From positions 1 through 58,640 of the forward strand of contig CAUYUJ010005772.1 of NCBI GenBank assembly GCA_963575745.1: a stretch of DNA of 58,640 nucleotides, in the 5' to 3' direction. The translations under genes and the position numbers were made by a program. Below, one piece after another: positions 1 to 9,103 of this stretch; position 1 is the first letter of the stretch, and every line of letters starts with the position of its first letter. The stretch comes from Prorocentrum cordatum (lineage: Eukaryota > Sar > Dinophyceae > Prorocentrales > Prorocentraceae). Under the pieces are notes generated by a model, which saw nothing but the letters and a program-made list of their open reading frames with translations, searched no databases and was not told where the DNA came from.

Positions 1-50
1 TCCTCCTCCTCCTCCTCCTCCTCCTCCTCCTCCTCCTTCTCCTCCCCCTC
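1..50. repeat. (TCC)n microsatellite
   Basis: Nearly pure TCC triplets with one TTC and a CCC interruption. On the minus strand this is (GGA)n starting just after the last visible channel exon, so it probably lies at the start of an intron that runs out of the window. Confidence 0.95.
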
Positions 51-55
51 CTGAC

Positions 56-364
56 GGTGGCGGTCTTTCCTCTGCGCATGTGCGCAATCGCCTGGAAGAA
101 GGCGTCGAAGCTAATCTCGCCCCGCTGGTTGAACACCAGCTTCTCCAAAGACTTCAGCTCATCCATGTCGGTGCCGCTCATCGTAAGGGTCCGGTGGACA
201 TCGGCATTCTTGATGATGAGCTGAAAATCTCTGTAGCCGATCATTCCCTCTTCTTGAATGTAGCAATCCACGATGCTGGCGAGGTGGCCGCGCAAGTAAT
301 CGATCTGTGCAGAATCCCTCTCGGCCGAAGATACCTCCCCCGCGACAGAACAGAAGGTTCCCAT
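56..364 (-). CDS. Channel exon g: post-S6 regulatory tail
   Basis: Reads MGTFCSVAGEVSSAERDSAQ, then IDYLRGHLASIVDCYIQEEG, then MIGYRDFQLIIKNADVHRTL, ending near FFQAIAHMRRGKTATV. This matches the region after S6 in protist calcium and sodium channels, which carries degenerate EF-hands; the visible loops lack a full set of acidic ligands. A possible internal acceptor (CACAG) lies at 305. The donor may be GTCAGG at 55-54. Confidence 0.7.
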
Positions 365-698
365 CCGCCACCGCGCTTGCAGCGGTTTCTGTGCGTGTGA
401 ATGTGTGTGTGTGTGTGTGCGTGTGCGTGTGCGTGTGCGTGTGTGTTTGTGTGTGTGTGTGTGTGCGTATGTGTGTGTGTGTGTGTGCGTGTGCGTGTGC
501 GTGTGCGTGTGCGTGTGCGTGTGCGTGTGCGTGTGCGTGTGCGTGTGCGTGTGCGTGTGCGTGTGCGTGTGCGTGTGCGTGTGCGTGTGCGTGTGCGCGT
601 GCGCGTGCGCGTGAGCGAGCGCGTGCGCGTGCGCGTGCGCGTGCGCGTGCGCGTGCGCGTGCGCGTGCGCGTGCGCGTGCGCGTGCGTGCGTGCGTGC

Positions 699-779
<81 letters not shown>

Positions 780-786
780 CTGCGTG

Positions 787-817
<31 letters not shown>

Positions 818-918
818 TTGTGTGTGGTGTGTGGGTGTGTTTGTGCGTGTGCGTGTGCGTGTGCGTGTGCGTGTGCGTGTGCGTGTGCGCGTGCGCCTGC
901 GCGTGCGCGTGCGCGTGC

Positions 919-961
<43 letters not shown>

Positions 962-3900
962 TGTGTGTGTGTGTGTGTGTGTGTGAATGTGTGTGTGTGT
1001 GTCGGGCCTTTCCTGTGTTCGTTAGGTCTCTTCTTGCGACGCACTAATTAATTAGAGCCGCCCGACGCATCGAGCCTAAGATGCCCCGACCCCTCCAAGC
1101 GCCCGCCCTGGGGTGGCGGCATCGCGCGGTAGCGCAAATGGCTGAGCATGTTCAGCATGTTAAAGAGCGCCAGGAAGACGAATATCAAAAAAAGGACCAG
1201 GCTCGTCGCATCCCTGTGGAGAATCATGCTGTCGATCACTGCTCCGATATTGTCCGCAAAAATGCCCCTCGACACAAGCGTCACCATGGCTACAGGCACA
1301 CTCGGGAAGTACTCCAGCGCCACATTCTCGTCCGCGTTCAGCCTCTTGGCGGCGAGCGACGGAGGGGAAGTTAGAAGGAAACGGCGCCCCCAGAAGGCGG
1401 CGGGACTTCTCGGCATCACTCGCGCCTTCTGGGAAGCTCCCTGCGTCTTCGGGGAAGGCTTCGAGAGCTTCTCAGAGGGCCAGGGGGAGCCCCGAGCCTT
1501 CTGAGAAGGCCCTCTCGGACGCCTGCGTGGCTGTTCGGCCACAGCCCCGCTCTCCGGTGGCCGCTCGGGGCGATCCGGGCACCCCCGGAGCGCCCTCGGG
1601 GAGGCGCAGCTGCTGGAGCGCACCCGGAGGGTGGAGAACCTCCGGAAGCCGACGGCTCGGGCCTCGAACCCGAGACTCCCGAGTCTTCCCCCGTCCCCCC
1701 CTTCTCACTTCCCCCCTTCCCTGGCTCCAGATCCGCCCTACCTTGGCTTTTTGTCTCCCCAACTTCGAATTGCGTCGGAACTCCACCTGTAAGAAGCCGA
1801 AAAGGTAGGGCGGAAATTGGCATCGGCGGGGCTTGAAAAGTAAGGCGGAAATTCCAAGTCCTACTTACGAATTTCCCCAAAGTAGGGCGGATCCGGAGTC
1901 AGGGTTCCCCCCCCCTTTTCCCCCCTTCTCTCTCCTTCCCCCTCCCCCCCCGGCTGGCCGCCGAGCCTCAGCAGAACACCGAAGACGAAGAGCATGGCGA
2001 GGAGAATGGCCCAGATGAAGGCCGCGGAGCGCAGACCCGACAGCAGCCCCTTGAAGAACGGCCCGGCGTCCGAGGAGGCGCCGAAGACGCGGCAGATCCT
2101 GATGACCTTGGCGAGGCGCAGCATGCGCAGGGCACCGAAACCACCTGAGGCGAAGCCAGGACGAGGACAAATTCGGGGGAGGACAAATCGAGAATCTCTG
2201 AAGTCCGACGGTCCTCGAAGGTGTCTCGGGCGCCGCTGCCTTCTCAGAGCGTTTTGGAACGCTCGGAGCGTTCCGGAACGCCCTGGAACGGATTTATCCT
2301 CGTCCTAGCCCCCTCCGACCACCCCAATCCGCGATGACGTTGTTGAAAGCGGCGTTCAGCGCCGGTATCAGGATCACCTCGAGCATCGACCCAAACACGC
2401 ACACGGCGTCAAACAGGAACGACCTGCTATTTAAGCAGTCCGTCAGAGAGGCTGAAACGATCCATCGCAAGATCAGCTCGATCAAGAAATTCGCCGGCCC
2501 GGGGGCTCCGGGGCACGCACGCTGGACCCGGCCCGGCGCGGGAGCGGAAAGAGCGTGCACGGGTGAAGCAAGAGAGCCACACGGGAGCCCACAAAGGACG
2601 TACGCGCCCAGCTATGTACATGAACACGGCCCCTCGATCCGCGAGACCGGCCGCGTTATACAAACATTTGCGCAATGTGAACTCTCGAAACCAGCGTGGA
2701 TTCATGTACATGTACGTCCTTTTTCCGCTCCTGAACGACACCTGACTCGCGGGCCAAAAGGATACACTTGCGGCAGAAGACCGGAGGCAGCTGTCTGCAG
2801 GGGTTCAGCAGTCCACCCCATGGCCCCTACCGTTGCTACTGCTCCTTCGCCTGACCGATACCAATTAATCATGCTGCGAACTCCTCGTATACACAATACT
2901 CCTGCAGCTACCACGAATGCTCATATTATGTCGCAGGCCATCTACAATAATAACAAGAGCAACAACAACATCATCAACAACAACGGGCACTGATTAAGAT
3001 GACTCCAAGAGCGCCTGGGAGAGCCCACAATGACCTCCAAGATGGCTCAAGATAACCCAAGATGTCTCATAATGGCTTGCTCCGTGTGCTGCCCACTTCC
3101 CTGATCGAGGCAATTCCTCTGGGCATCGTTTCTGGATGGGCAGGTGGGGATTCGCGAAGCGTCAACAATTCCTCCCTCTCTGTCTCTGAGGACATTCCGT
3201 CAATCTTTTTCGGCGTGTTCGGGGCCTGTTTTATGGAGGTGCTAGGGCAAGCTTGGCCATTCCGCCCACTGCTATAAGGAAAGCGCCGTGCGCGGGCGGT
3301 GAGCGCAAAGCGCTCCGGATAGGTGAAGAAGAGATACTCCACGAAGATGTCCCAGAAAGGCTTATCGAACAGCTGCACGCCCTCGTTTTTGTCCACGTCG
3401 ATGGCGATCCAAACAGCCTGCCATAGGGTGATGATCATCGATATCACGGCAAACGGCTCACTCGACACCATCTTGAGGGTGTAATATGCGAAAGGGTTGT
3501 CCTGGATGGACTTGGCTCTCTGCATGAAGGCCACTGTGTCCATGCGCTTGATCCGGTGCCTCATCGTTTGCACACTGGCGCCCACAACCGCCTCTTGGCG
3601 CAGCTTGTAGTTCTCCATCGTCTCAAAGCGCGGCTCTCCTGTCTGCATCTGTTTGCGGATTGCATGAATGGTTCGCCTCAGCCCAGCCCACCACGACACC
3701 TGGCCCTCGCGGCGCACTTTCCTCGTGCGCCCAGACACTGGGTCGAGCTGCAGCATGTCGACAAGGAAAATCTCCACTGGCGACTTGGTATCCCCTGAGC
3801 TGCGCAGCCTCACGCGCGAGGCGCCCCCCTGCCACGCTTTCTCGATCCGCATCGCCTGACCAGGAGAGTACCGCACCCAGCGGGGACCCCCGTTATCCAA

Positions 3901-5210
3901 GTCGTACCTCTCGTACTCCCACTTGACAAGGCTGCTCTCGGCGACGAGGCTGCTCTCGGCGAAGCTGCTCTCGCCGATGTCTCTCTCGGCGTCGGGCGCC
4001 TCCTGGGTGATCGCTGCGGCGCCCTGCGATGACAGCCCCGACGCCTTTTCCTGCTCGGACTCGACCAGCGAGCCGCGCGACTTCAGCGACTTTTGAGCTG
4101 GAAGGAGAAAAAACGCCATGAACACATAAACTGTTGGCGCTCCGCGCGGATTTCTTGGACCTGCGCTGGGACCCCCCCCTCCCTGGCGCGCGGAGCGCGC
4201 CAGGGGCGGCGCCGGAGGCGCCGCCAGGGGGGGGGGGGCTGGCGCAAATCCGAGAAATCCGCGCGGAGCGCCAAAAAAGTTTGTGTGTATGACGTGCTTC
4301 CTTCGTCGATGCGCCGTGGCGGCGAGCATGTGGGAGTCCGGATCCGCAGCGCAGGCGCAGGGCGTGTCCTGGGCGCCTCCCCCGCCGTGCCCCGCGGCGG
4401 CGCGTTCCTGGGCCGCGAGCGCCCGAGCGTGCCACTGCTGCACGTCCTGCGGGCAGGGCGCCAGATCTGGGCGCCTGCACCGGCCCTGGCCTGGTCCATC
4501 CTGGGCCCAGGATCGGTGCACGTGCCCTCCGCCTCCTCGCTCCTCCCCCTCTTCCTCCTCCTCCTCCTCCTCCTCCTCCTCCTCCTCCTCCTCCTCCTCC
4601 TCCTCCCCGCTCCTCCTCCTCCTCCTCCTCCTCCTCCTCCGCCTCCTCCGCCTCCTCCTCCTCCGCCTCCTCCTCCTCCTCCTCCCTCCTCGCTCGCTCT
4701 CGTTCTCGTTCTCGTTCTCGTTTCCTCCTCCTCCTCCTCCTCCTCCCCTCCTCTCCTCTCCTCCTCCTCCTCCTCCTCCTCCTCCTCCTCTCTCCTTGGC
4801 CAGGCCACGAGGGCCCCTAGTCCCCGTGCTTCCAAAAGGATCGCATTCTGAGGAACGCAGGAGCTCTTTTGGCCACGGCTTGCCTGGGCCACAAACTGCG
4901 CCGTCAGAATATGACCATATCCTCTGCCGCTGGGTTGTGTTCCGAGGGCTCGGGGAGCGGTGGATGTGGATATCTGCCAGCCCGCGTGGGCTTCATACTC
5001 CAGCGTCTTGGCTACACACACACACCGATCCTGGACGCAGCATGGGCCTGGCCACGACTGGTGCGGACGGGCACCTGGCGCCCTCCGATCCTGGCGCAGC
5101 AGCTTCAGCTCCCTCTCGAGGGGGTCGATCGCCTGCTGCAGGGAGTCGCGCACGTCCTGCCGCAGCATCAGGCGCAGCTCCCGGCCCTCCTCTCGGCTGG
5201 CCACGGACCT
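56..5210 (-). CDS. Voltage-gated cation channel with WWE domain (multi-exon, partial)
   Basis: Read from high to low coordinates, seven exons give a plasma-membrane-type channel subunit. They are a coiled-coil piece (5210-5075), a basic linker (4446-4294), a WWE domain followed by S1 (4097-3313), S2-S3 (2476-2323), S4-S5 (2144-1967), pore loop and S6 (1342 to about 1144), and an EF-hand-like cytoplasmic tail (about 364-56). S4 reads LRMLRLAKVIRICRV, with five basic residues mostly every third position, which is a voltage sensor. The pore piece begins EYFPSVPVAMVTL and S6 ends FNMLNML. Codon phases match across all junctions down to the pore exon; the S6/tail junction is unresolved. One transmembrane repeat is visible. 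WWE domains normally bind poly-ADP-ribose-type ligands or mediate protein contacts; that role here is inference. No start codon is seen (5204 is an internal GTG) and the 3' end leaves the window. Ion selectivity cannot be read. Confidence 0.8.
400..1002. repeat. (GT/GC)n alternating purine-pyrimidine tract
   Basis: About 600 bases of nearly uninterrupted alternating purine and pyrimidine, mixing GTGTGT, GTGTGC and GTGCGC blocks. It lies in the channel intron between S6 and the cytoplasmic tail. It is open in several frames on both strands, but those frames are repeat artefacts. Confidence 0.97.
1144..1342 (-). CDS. Channel exon f: pore loop and S6
   Basis: Starts RLNADENVALEYFPSVPVAM, followed by the pore region (VSRGIFADNIGAVIDSMI) and S6 (ATSLVLFLIFVFLALFNMLNML). 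The conserved continuation (here MGTFCSVAGEVSSAER) is found in the next exon, so this exon ends near 1144. No GT donor lies close to that point and the exact junction is unresolved. Confidence 0.75.
1770..1890 (-). repeat. Short intronic repeats (GTAGGGCGGAAATT type)
   Basis: The channel intron between S5 and pore exons contains several copies, in both orientations, of a GTAGGGCGGA motif (near 1735, 1806, 1843 and 1883). No coding signal. Confidence 0.6.
1967..2144 (-). CDS. Channel exon e: S4 voltage sensor and S5
   Basis: Acceptor GCCTCAG, then GGFGALRMLRLAKVIRICRV (S4), a linker with PFFKGLLSGLRSAAF, and S5 (IWAILLAMLFVFGVLL). The donor is best read as GAG|GCTCGG, a GC donor joining to an acceptor ending AAGAG at 1343. 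AGGCT is present on both sides of the intron. Confidence 0.8.
2323..2476 (-). CDS. Channel exon d: S2-S3
   Basis: Encodes LILRWIVSASLTD, then LFDAVCVFGSMLEVILIPAL, matching the S2 end and S3 of one-repeat protist channels. The donor is G|GTGGTC at 2323 (phase 1), which joins in phase to exon e. The acceptor side reads GATCGAG. Confidence 0.75.
2477..3312 (-). other. Channel intron (about 836 bases)
   Basis: Separates the S1 and S2-S3 exons. It contains AT-richer DNA at 2860-3000 with CAACAACAT triplets and a GATGGCTCAAGATAACCCAA-like short repeat at 3030-3075. No other coding segment is convincing. Confidence 0.5.
3313..4097 (-). CDS. Channel exon c: WWE domain plus S1
   Basis: A single 785-base exon following acceptor CCTTCCAG. 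Residues about 50-125 (3932-3709) form a WWE domain: WEYERYDLDNGG, then PRWVRYSPGQ, then EKAW, then EIFLVDMLQLDPVSGRTRK. It continues through a charged linker to S1 (PFAVISMIITLWQAVWIAI) and the start of S2 (FVEYLFFTYPE). Because both domains share one uninterrupted frame, the fusion does not depend on splice prediction. The 3' boundary is a GAGC shared by donor and acceptor and lacks GT. Confidence 0.85.
4098..4293 (-). mobile_element. Introner-like inverted-repeat element forming a whole channel intron (family A, copy 1)
   Basis: The 196-base intron starts GTCATACACACAAAC and ends TTTTTTCTCCTTCCAG. Between these is a near-palindrome: outer arms GGCGCTCCGCGCGGATTTCT and its complement, and inner arms around TGGCGCGCGGAGCGCGCCA and GGCGGCGCCGGAGGCGCCGCC. 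The intron is essentially nothing but the element. Related copies lie at 8915-9098, 9311-9462, 5230-5395 and 56031-56161. Confidence 0.75.
4294..4446 (-). CDS. Channel exon b: basic low-complexity linker
   Basis: Chosen because its phases fit both neighbours: acceptor GCAG before 4446 and donor GTCATA after 4294. The product is Arg/Gly/Ala rich. A second open frame here (containing DVQQWHARALAAQERAAAG) looks more protein-like but does not join the WWE exon in phase, so the frame is uncertain. Confidence 0.4.
4537..4798. repeat. (TCC)n array with CTCGTT block
   Basis: Long TCC/GCC-TCC array with a short (TCTCGTTC)n interruption at 4690-4722. It lies between channel exons a and b, so on the coding strand it is (GGA)n inside an intron. 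Confidence 0.95.
5075..5210 (-). CDS. Channel exon a: coiled-coil segment
   Basis: The acceptor TTCCTCTAG precedes 5210 and the donor AG|GTGC follows 5075. The frame reads RSVASREEGRELRLMLRQDV and continues as an amphipathic helix with leucine spacing, probably a cytoplasmic coiled coil. The exon ends in phase 1. Earlier exons must exist upstream, because there is no ATG and a strong acceptor precedes it. Confidence 0.6.
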
Positions 5211-5229
5211 CTAGAGGAACAGGGCACGA

Positions 5230-5395
5230 CACGAGCATCACCCTTCTGGGGTCCGCGCGGGTGTCTTTTTTTATCGGCGCCAGACCCCGTCCCCTTCTCG
5301 GCGCATCAGCGCGGACCCCCCCCACACCTGGCGCCGCCACTGGCGCGCTCCGCGCGGCAGGGGTGAGGGGGCGAGGGGCCCCTCGTCGATCCAAG
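5230..5395 (-). mobile_element. Diverged family A inverted-repeat element
   Basis: Contains GGTCCGCGCGG at one side and GCGCGCTCCGCGCGG at the other, with CTGGCGCCGCC and GCGCGGACCCCCCC between. This resembles the family A core but is rearranged. It lies just upstream of channel exon a, so it probably sits in an intron. Confidence 0.5.
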
Positions 5396-5458
5396 CATGC
5401 GCGCTGATATCCCGACGTTTACGTTTGCGACGAATGTTGTTCCTCCGCCGTCATCGTC

Positions 5459-5533
5459 ATGACCCTTCTCCTCCTCCTCCTCCTCCTCCTCCTCCTCCTC
5501 CTCCTCCTCCTCCTCCTCCTCCTCCTCCTCCAT
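5459..5533. repeat. (TCC)n microsatellite
   Basis: Uninterrupted TCC triplets, followed by the palindrome TCCTGGGCCCAGGA, which also occurs near 4499. The stretch 5534-5757 after it shows weak open frames but no recognisable domain. Confidence 0.95.
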
Positions 5534-5757
5534 CCTGGGCCCAGGACCTCCGTAAGGTCATGTCCATGCCGTTTTCCCCTCTTCGAGGACCTCGCGTCCC
5601 AGTCGGGCGTGCCAGCGGGGTGCGCCCGCGACGCCACGATCTTGTTGCGGCAGTTCCTCGTCCGAGGTGGCGGCGATGAGTGGCTCCTCGGGAACACCTC
5701 TCGGGCCGGACAGACGGGGGAGGGGGCAGTTGAGGGAGTTAGCGAATCATCGGGGAT

Positions 5758-5965
5758 CTTCTGACCCGGGTCAATCCAGACCTGGGTCAGTCGGGCCTTG
5801 CAAGATCCTGCAAGATCCTGCACCCAAACCAGGGTCAACGCAACAAAGGATACTGCAAGATCGGGCAGGATCCTGGACCCAGACCCGGGTCAATGCGACC
5901 CTGGCCCTGCAGGATCCTGCAACATTGGGCGCTCTGGCTGACCCCCGTTTGTATTGACCCCCGTC
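5758..5965. repeat. Degenerate GACCCGGGTCAA / GCAAGATCCT minisatellite
   Basis: Repeated motifs GACC(C/T)GGGTCA and CAAGATCCTGCA alternate irregularly across about 200 bases. The following 5966-6290 stretch contains nothing recognisable. Confidence 0.7.
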
Positions 5966-6289
5966 TCACGGCTCCCGAAATCAGCTCGCAGAGATAGCGC
6001 TCCGGCGCCTCTTGGCGCTGGAGTCACTAATATGTCGAGGAAAGCGCCTGGAGGCAGGGCCACAACTGGTTGCCTGCAGCACATTTCGCCAACCCCCGGT
6101 CTCGATCCCACCCTTCGTCCGACCAGCATGGCCCTCGTCGTTTGGATTTCGGGTCAGAGCTCTGGTCTACCTAGGGAGGTGCGAGCGTCCGTCAACCTCT
6201 GGTCAGCAAACGCCAGGCTACCGCAGCTCTTATTCGGACCGCGGGACGGGCCGCCAAAGGAAAGCGGGCCAGGCAAGGGGCAAAAACGG

Positions 6290-6430
6290 GCAGGAGAGCG
6301 AGGAGACGAGGAGCGAGAGAGGGGGGGGGGAGAGGGAGGAACACGGCAGGAAAGGACAGACAGGGTCGACAGACGGAAGGACGGGGGGACGGCGGGGAGC
6401 CAAGCAGGGGGAGGAAAGGAAAGAGAGAGA
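6290..6430. repeat. Purine-rich low-complexity DNA
   Basis: GAG/GGA-rich DNA without a regular period. No domain is recognisable in any frame. Confidence 0.6.
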
Positions 6431-6549
6431 GCTCTGGTCTCTGGCGGCCGTTCGAGACGATGCGGGCACCAAACAGAGAGCTCTGGACGAGGAGCAGCTG
6501 CATGGAGAGAATCCCGAGGCTGGAAAATCGCCGAGAAGCGTCTTGAACG

Positions 6550-6705
6550 CACAAAAACCCTCAAACCTCGAACCTCCCCCGAGATCCTCGAACCCTCAAA
6601 CCTCGAACCCTCAAACCTCGAACCTCAAACCTCAAACCTCGAACCCTCAAGCCTCAAACCTCGAACCCTCAAACCTCGAACCCTCAACCCTCTTGAAGGT
6701 CCTTC
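6550..6705. repeat. 15-base minisatellite (TCAAACCTCGAACCC)
   Basis: About ten copies of the unit with one- to five-base variation. Related to nothing else seen in the window. Confidence 0.9.
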
Positions 6706-6826
6706 CTCCCCCGAGATCCTCCGAGAACGGGCAATGAGGACCCCCGATACGAGGGAACCTGCGAGAACCTCTGAGGGGAGCCGACGCGGAGAGAACCCCT
6801 CCTCTACGCTTTCCACGGGCAGCCGT

Positions 6827-6882
6827 GCTCGCGCTTCGCGCTGCGCGACGCGCGAGCAACTTTGCGCTCTCTCGCAGCCCTC
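6827..6882. repeat. Short GCGCTTCGCGCTGCGCGA repeat
   Basis: The same self-complementary motif followed by CAACTTTGCGCTCTC recurs in two forms at 53342-53519. The DNA from 6925 to 7060 after it is AT-rich with no coding signal, and 7060-7290 holds no recognisable gene. Confidence 0.6.
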
Positions 6883-7289
6883 CCCGGGGGAGAGAATAGG
6901 AGGACGAGGAGGATGAGTATGAAGGGGCCCTGGGACACACAAATAAATACACACAAATAAAAGGATCCCCTATATTTTTCAATATTCTCTGGGTTCTCGT
7001 CTTCCCCCCACTTCCCATATTTTCCCATATTTTCTGGGATATCGCCGATTCACTGTGTCTGTGTGTTTCTTTCCCTCCTGAGAGTAGGCAGCCATCTGTG
7101 AGGCCCACCCCTGCAGCTCAGACTTCCGAAGGACCGGCCGGGGCCCGGCATCTGGAAGGAGGCATGCGGCCAGGTGCACCCCGGCGGAGGCGTCCGACAC
7201 CCCAGCGTGGAGTGGAGCCGCAGGGGGCAGGGTTCGCAGGCGGTCGCAGAGTGAGTGCGGGGAGTCGCGAACCGCGAGCCGCGGCTCCT

Positions 7290-7659
7290 CGTCCTCGTTC
7301 TGCGACCACCTGGCGAACCAGGACGAGGACGAGGAAGACGAAGAGGAGGAGGACGAGGAGGACGCGGTGGACAAGGAGTACGGGGAGGACGAGAAAGAGG
7401 AGGAGGAGGAGGAGGACGACGACGAAGACGACGACGACGACGAGGACGAGGAGGACGAGGAGGTCGAGGAGGACGGGGAGGACGAGGACGAGGAGGGCTA
7501 AGAGGATGAGCACGAGGAGGACGAGGAGGACGAGGTGGACGATGACGAGGAGGACGAGGAGGAGAAGGAGCCACGAATTGCCAGCCGCGAGCCGCGAACA
7601 GCTTCGTGCGTTTCGATCGGCGCGAGCCGCCGTCGCCGTCGCCGCCGCCGCCGCCCACG

Positions 7660-7712
<53 letters not shown>

Positions 7713-7750
7713 ACCCTCGCCCTCGTCGTTGCCCTCGTCGTCGTCGTAGT

Positions 7751-7785
<35 letters not shown>

Positions 7786-7800
7786 TCGTCGTCGACGACG
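7290..7800. repeat. GAGGAC/GACGAG and CGTCGT triplet arrays
   Basis: Two opposing arrays: GAC/GAG/GAA triplets at 7315-7565, and CGTCGT/CCGCCG at 7625-7800. Open frames (Asp/Glu, Arg or Val rich) run on both strands, as expected of triplet repeats. A real acidic-domain exon cannot be excluded but nothing supports one. Confidence 0.85.
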
Positions 7801-7964
7801 GTCGACTGCGGTGGCGGCCCGCGCCTCCATCGGCGTGAGGCTCGAGAGGCAGACGGGGGCCTGGGACTCCAACAAGGGGCAGGAACGGGTCCCGAAAGAA
7901 ACGGGCCCTGGACACCGGGGCCCGTGCAGAGCCCCGGGGGCCCGAATCGGAGGAGCGCAAACAC

Positions 7965-8135
7965 GGATTAGCGATCCATGGATTTGGCGCGCGGCCGCCG
8001 AATCCATGGATCGGGGGAGGTGCCCTCCCCAAAATGCGGCCGGTGCCGCCTCGTTCGGCGGCGGAAGTCCGCGATTTCCCATGGAAACGGGACCCGTCGC
8101 GAATCCACACCCCCTAAATCCATGTTTGCGATCGC
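7965..8135. mobile_element. Inverted-repeat element (family C)
   Basis: Outer arms GGATTAGCGATCCATGGATT and AAATCCATGTTTGCGATCGC form an imperfect inverted repeat. The interior contains a second palindrome around CGATCCATGGATT...AATCCATGGATCG and inverted CCGGTGCCGCC/GGCGGCGG pieces. No transposase, so a MITE-like element is the simplest reading. Single copy here. Confidence 0.5.
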
Positions 8136-8201
8136 CAGACCGAAAGAGACAAGCAACGCAAACCCCAGGGCTGGTTCTCTCGGGACCCGTTTCCCCCATC
8201 A

Positions 8202-8423
8202 GAGGCCTCCTGGATGGGGTCCGAGTAGATGGGGTCGGAGAATCTCGCCGCATCGCCGATACATCGGCGATGCATCACCGATGCATCGGCGATGCGCTGG
8301 CGGCGTCGGGGTGGAGAAAATTGAGCCCCACGTCGAGCCGCATCGCCCAATGCATCGGCGATGCATCGGCGATGCGGCGCGATCCTCCGACCCCATCTAC
8401 GCCGATCCCATCTGGGAGGCCTA
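8202..8423. mobile_element. Inverted-repeat element (family B, copy 1)
   Basis: Ends AGGCCTCCTGGATGGGGTC and GATCCCATCTGGGAGGCCT, with inner TAGATGGGGTCGGAG arms and tandem CGATGCATCGGCGATGCATC in between. About 60 bases at each end are inverted copies of one another. A second copy is at 14019-14200. Confidence 0.8.
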
Positions 8424-8430
8424 GACATAG

Positions 8431-8585
8431 GTCGGGCATGTCCTCCTACAGGCGGACTTTCAATGAAAAATCAAAAAGATAGTCAAAAGATACCCCCCCA
8501 ATGATCCAAAATAGTCCCAAAATCTTCCCCGGACTATTTTTTTACTATTTTTGCATATTCCTCCTACTTAAAAAAGCCTAGACCC
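8431..8585. repeat. Dispersed AT-rich repeat (family D, copy 1)
   Basis: Begins TCGGGCATGTCCTCCTACAG and continues AT-rich with AAAATAGTC and GGACTATTTT motifs to CCTCCTAC. A similar segment in the same orientation lies at 55494-55640. Confidence 0.7.
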
Positions 8586-8914
8586 ATGGCGAGCCTCCAC
8601 GCCGCGCATCGCGGCCGCCAGCTCGGCCCCGCCGGGCATCGCGGTGGCGCGGCTGCCACGGTCCCGCCGGCAGCACGGGCGGGCCGGGCGCCGCCAGAGG
8701 CGTCCCTGTAGAGGTAAAGACATCCAGCCCCATACTAATCACCCCGACACTCGAAGTCGTTTGGTAAACGCGCCCAAGAAGGAATCGAACAGGGCAGGGC
8801 TGTTCGGTAAACGTCCAGGGCCGTTTAGTCAACGTCCATTGTCGGGTCCGGGTGCTTTTCCCTCCCTTGACCCTGGCCGAGCCCAGAGGCCCTGGCGTCT
8901 TACGGCCGGGAGCT

Positions 8915-9098
8915 GTAAACATAAAACTTGTGGCGCTCCGCGCGGATTTCTTGGATCTGCGCTGGGACCCCCCTTCCTGGCGCGCGGAGCGCGCCAGGGG
9001 CGGCGCCAGAGGCGCCGCCAGGGGGGGTCCAGCGCCGATCCAAGAAATCCGCGCGGAGCGTCGAACATCTATGTGTATTCCATTGTTTCTCCTTCGAG
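8915..9098 (+). mobile_element. Introner-like element (family A, copy 2)
   Basis: Starts GTAAACATAAAACTTGTGG and ends TTGTTTCTCCTTCGAG. The core has the outer arms GGCGCTCCGCGCGGATTTCT and AAATCCGCGCGGAGCG, and inner arms as in the channel-gene copy. The first and last bases look like an intron (GT...AG), but no gene is identifiable on either side. Confidence 0.7.
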
Positions 9099-9103
9099 GG
9101 ACC

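Noticed and set aside
241-1047. Long open frames of Thr-His, Cys-Val or Arg-Val repeats on both strands
   Set aside because: They are translations of the (GT/GC)n tract. Coexisting frames on both strands show repeat composition, not coding.
7050-8482. Long frames on both strands with Asp/Glu, Arg or Val runs
   Set aside because: Triplet repeats open in all frames; the flanks carry MITE-like palindromes and no domain.
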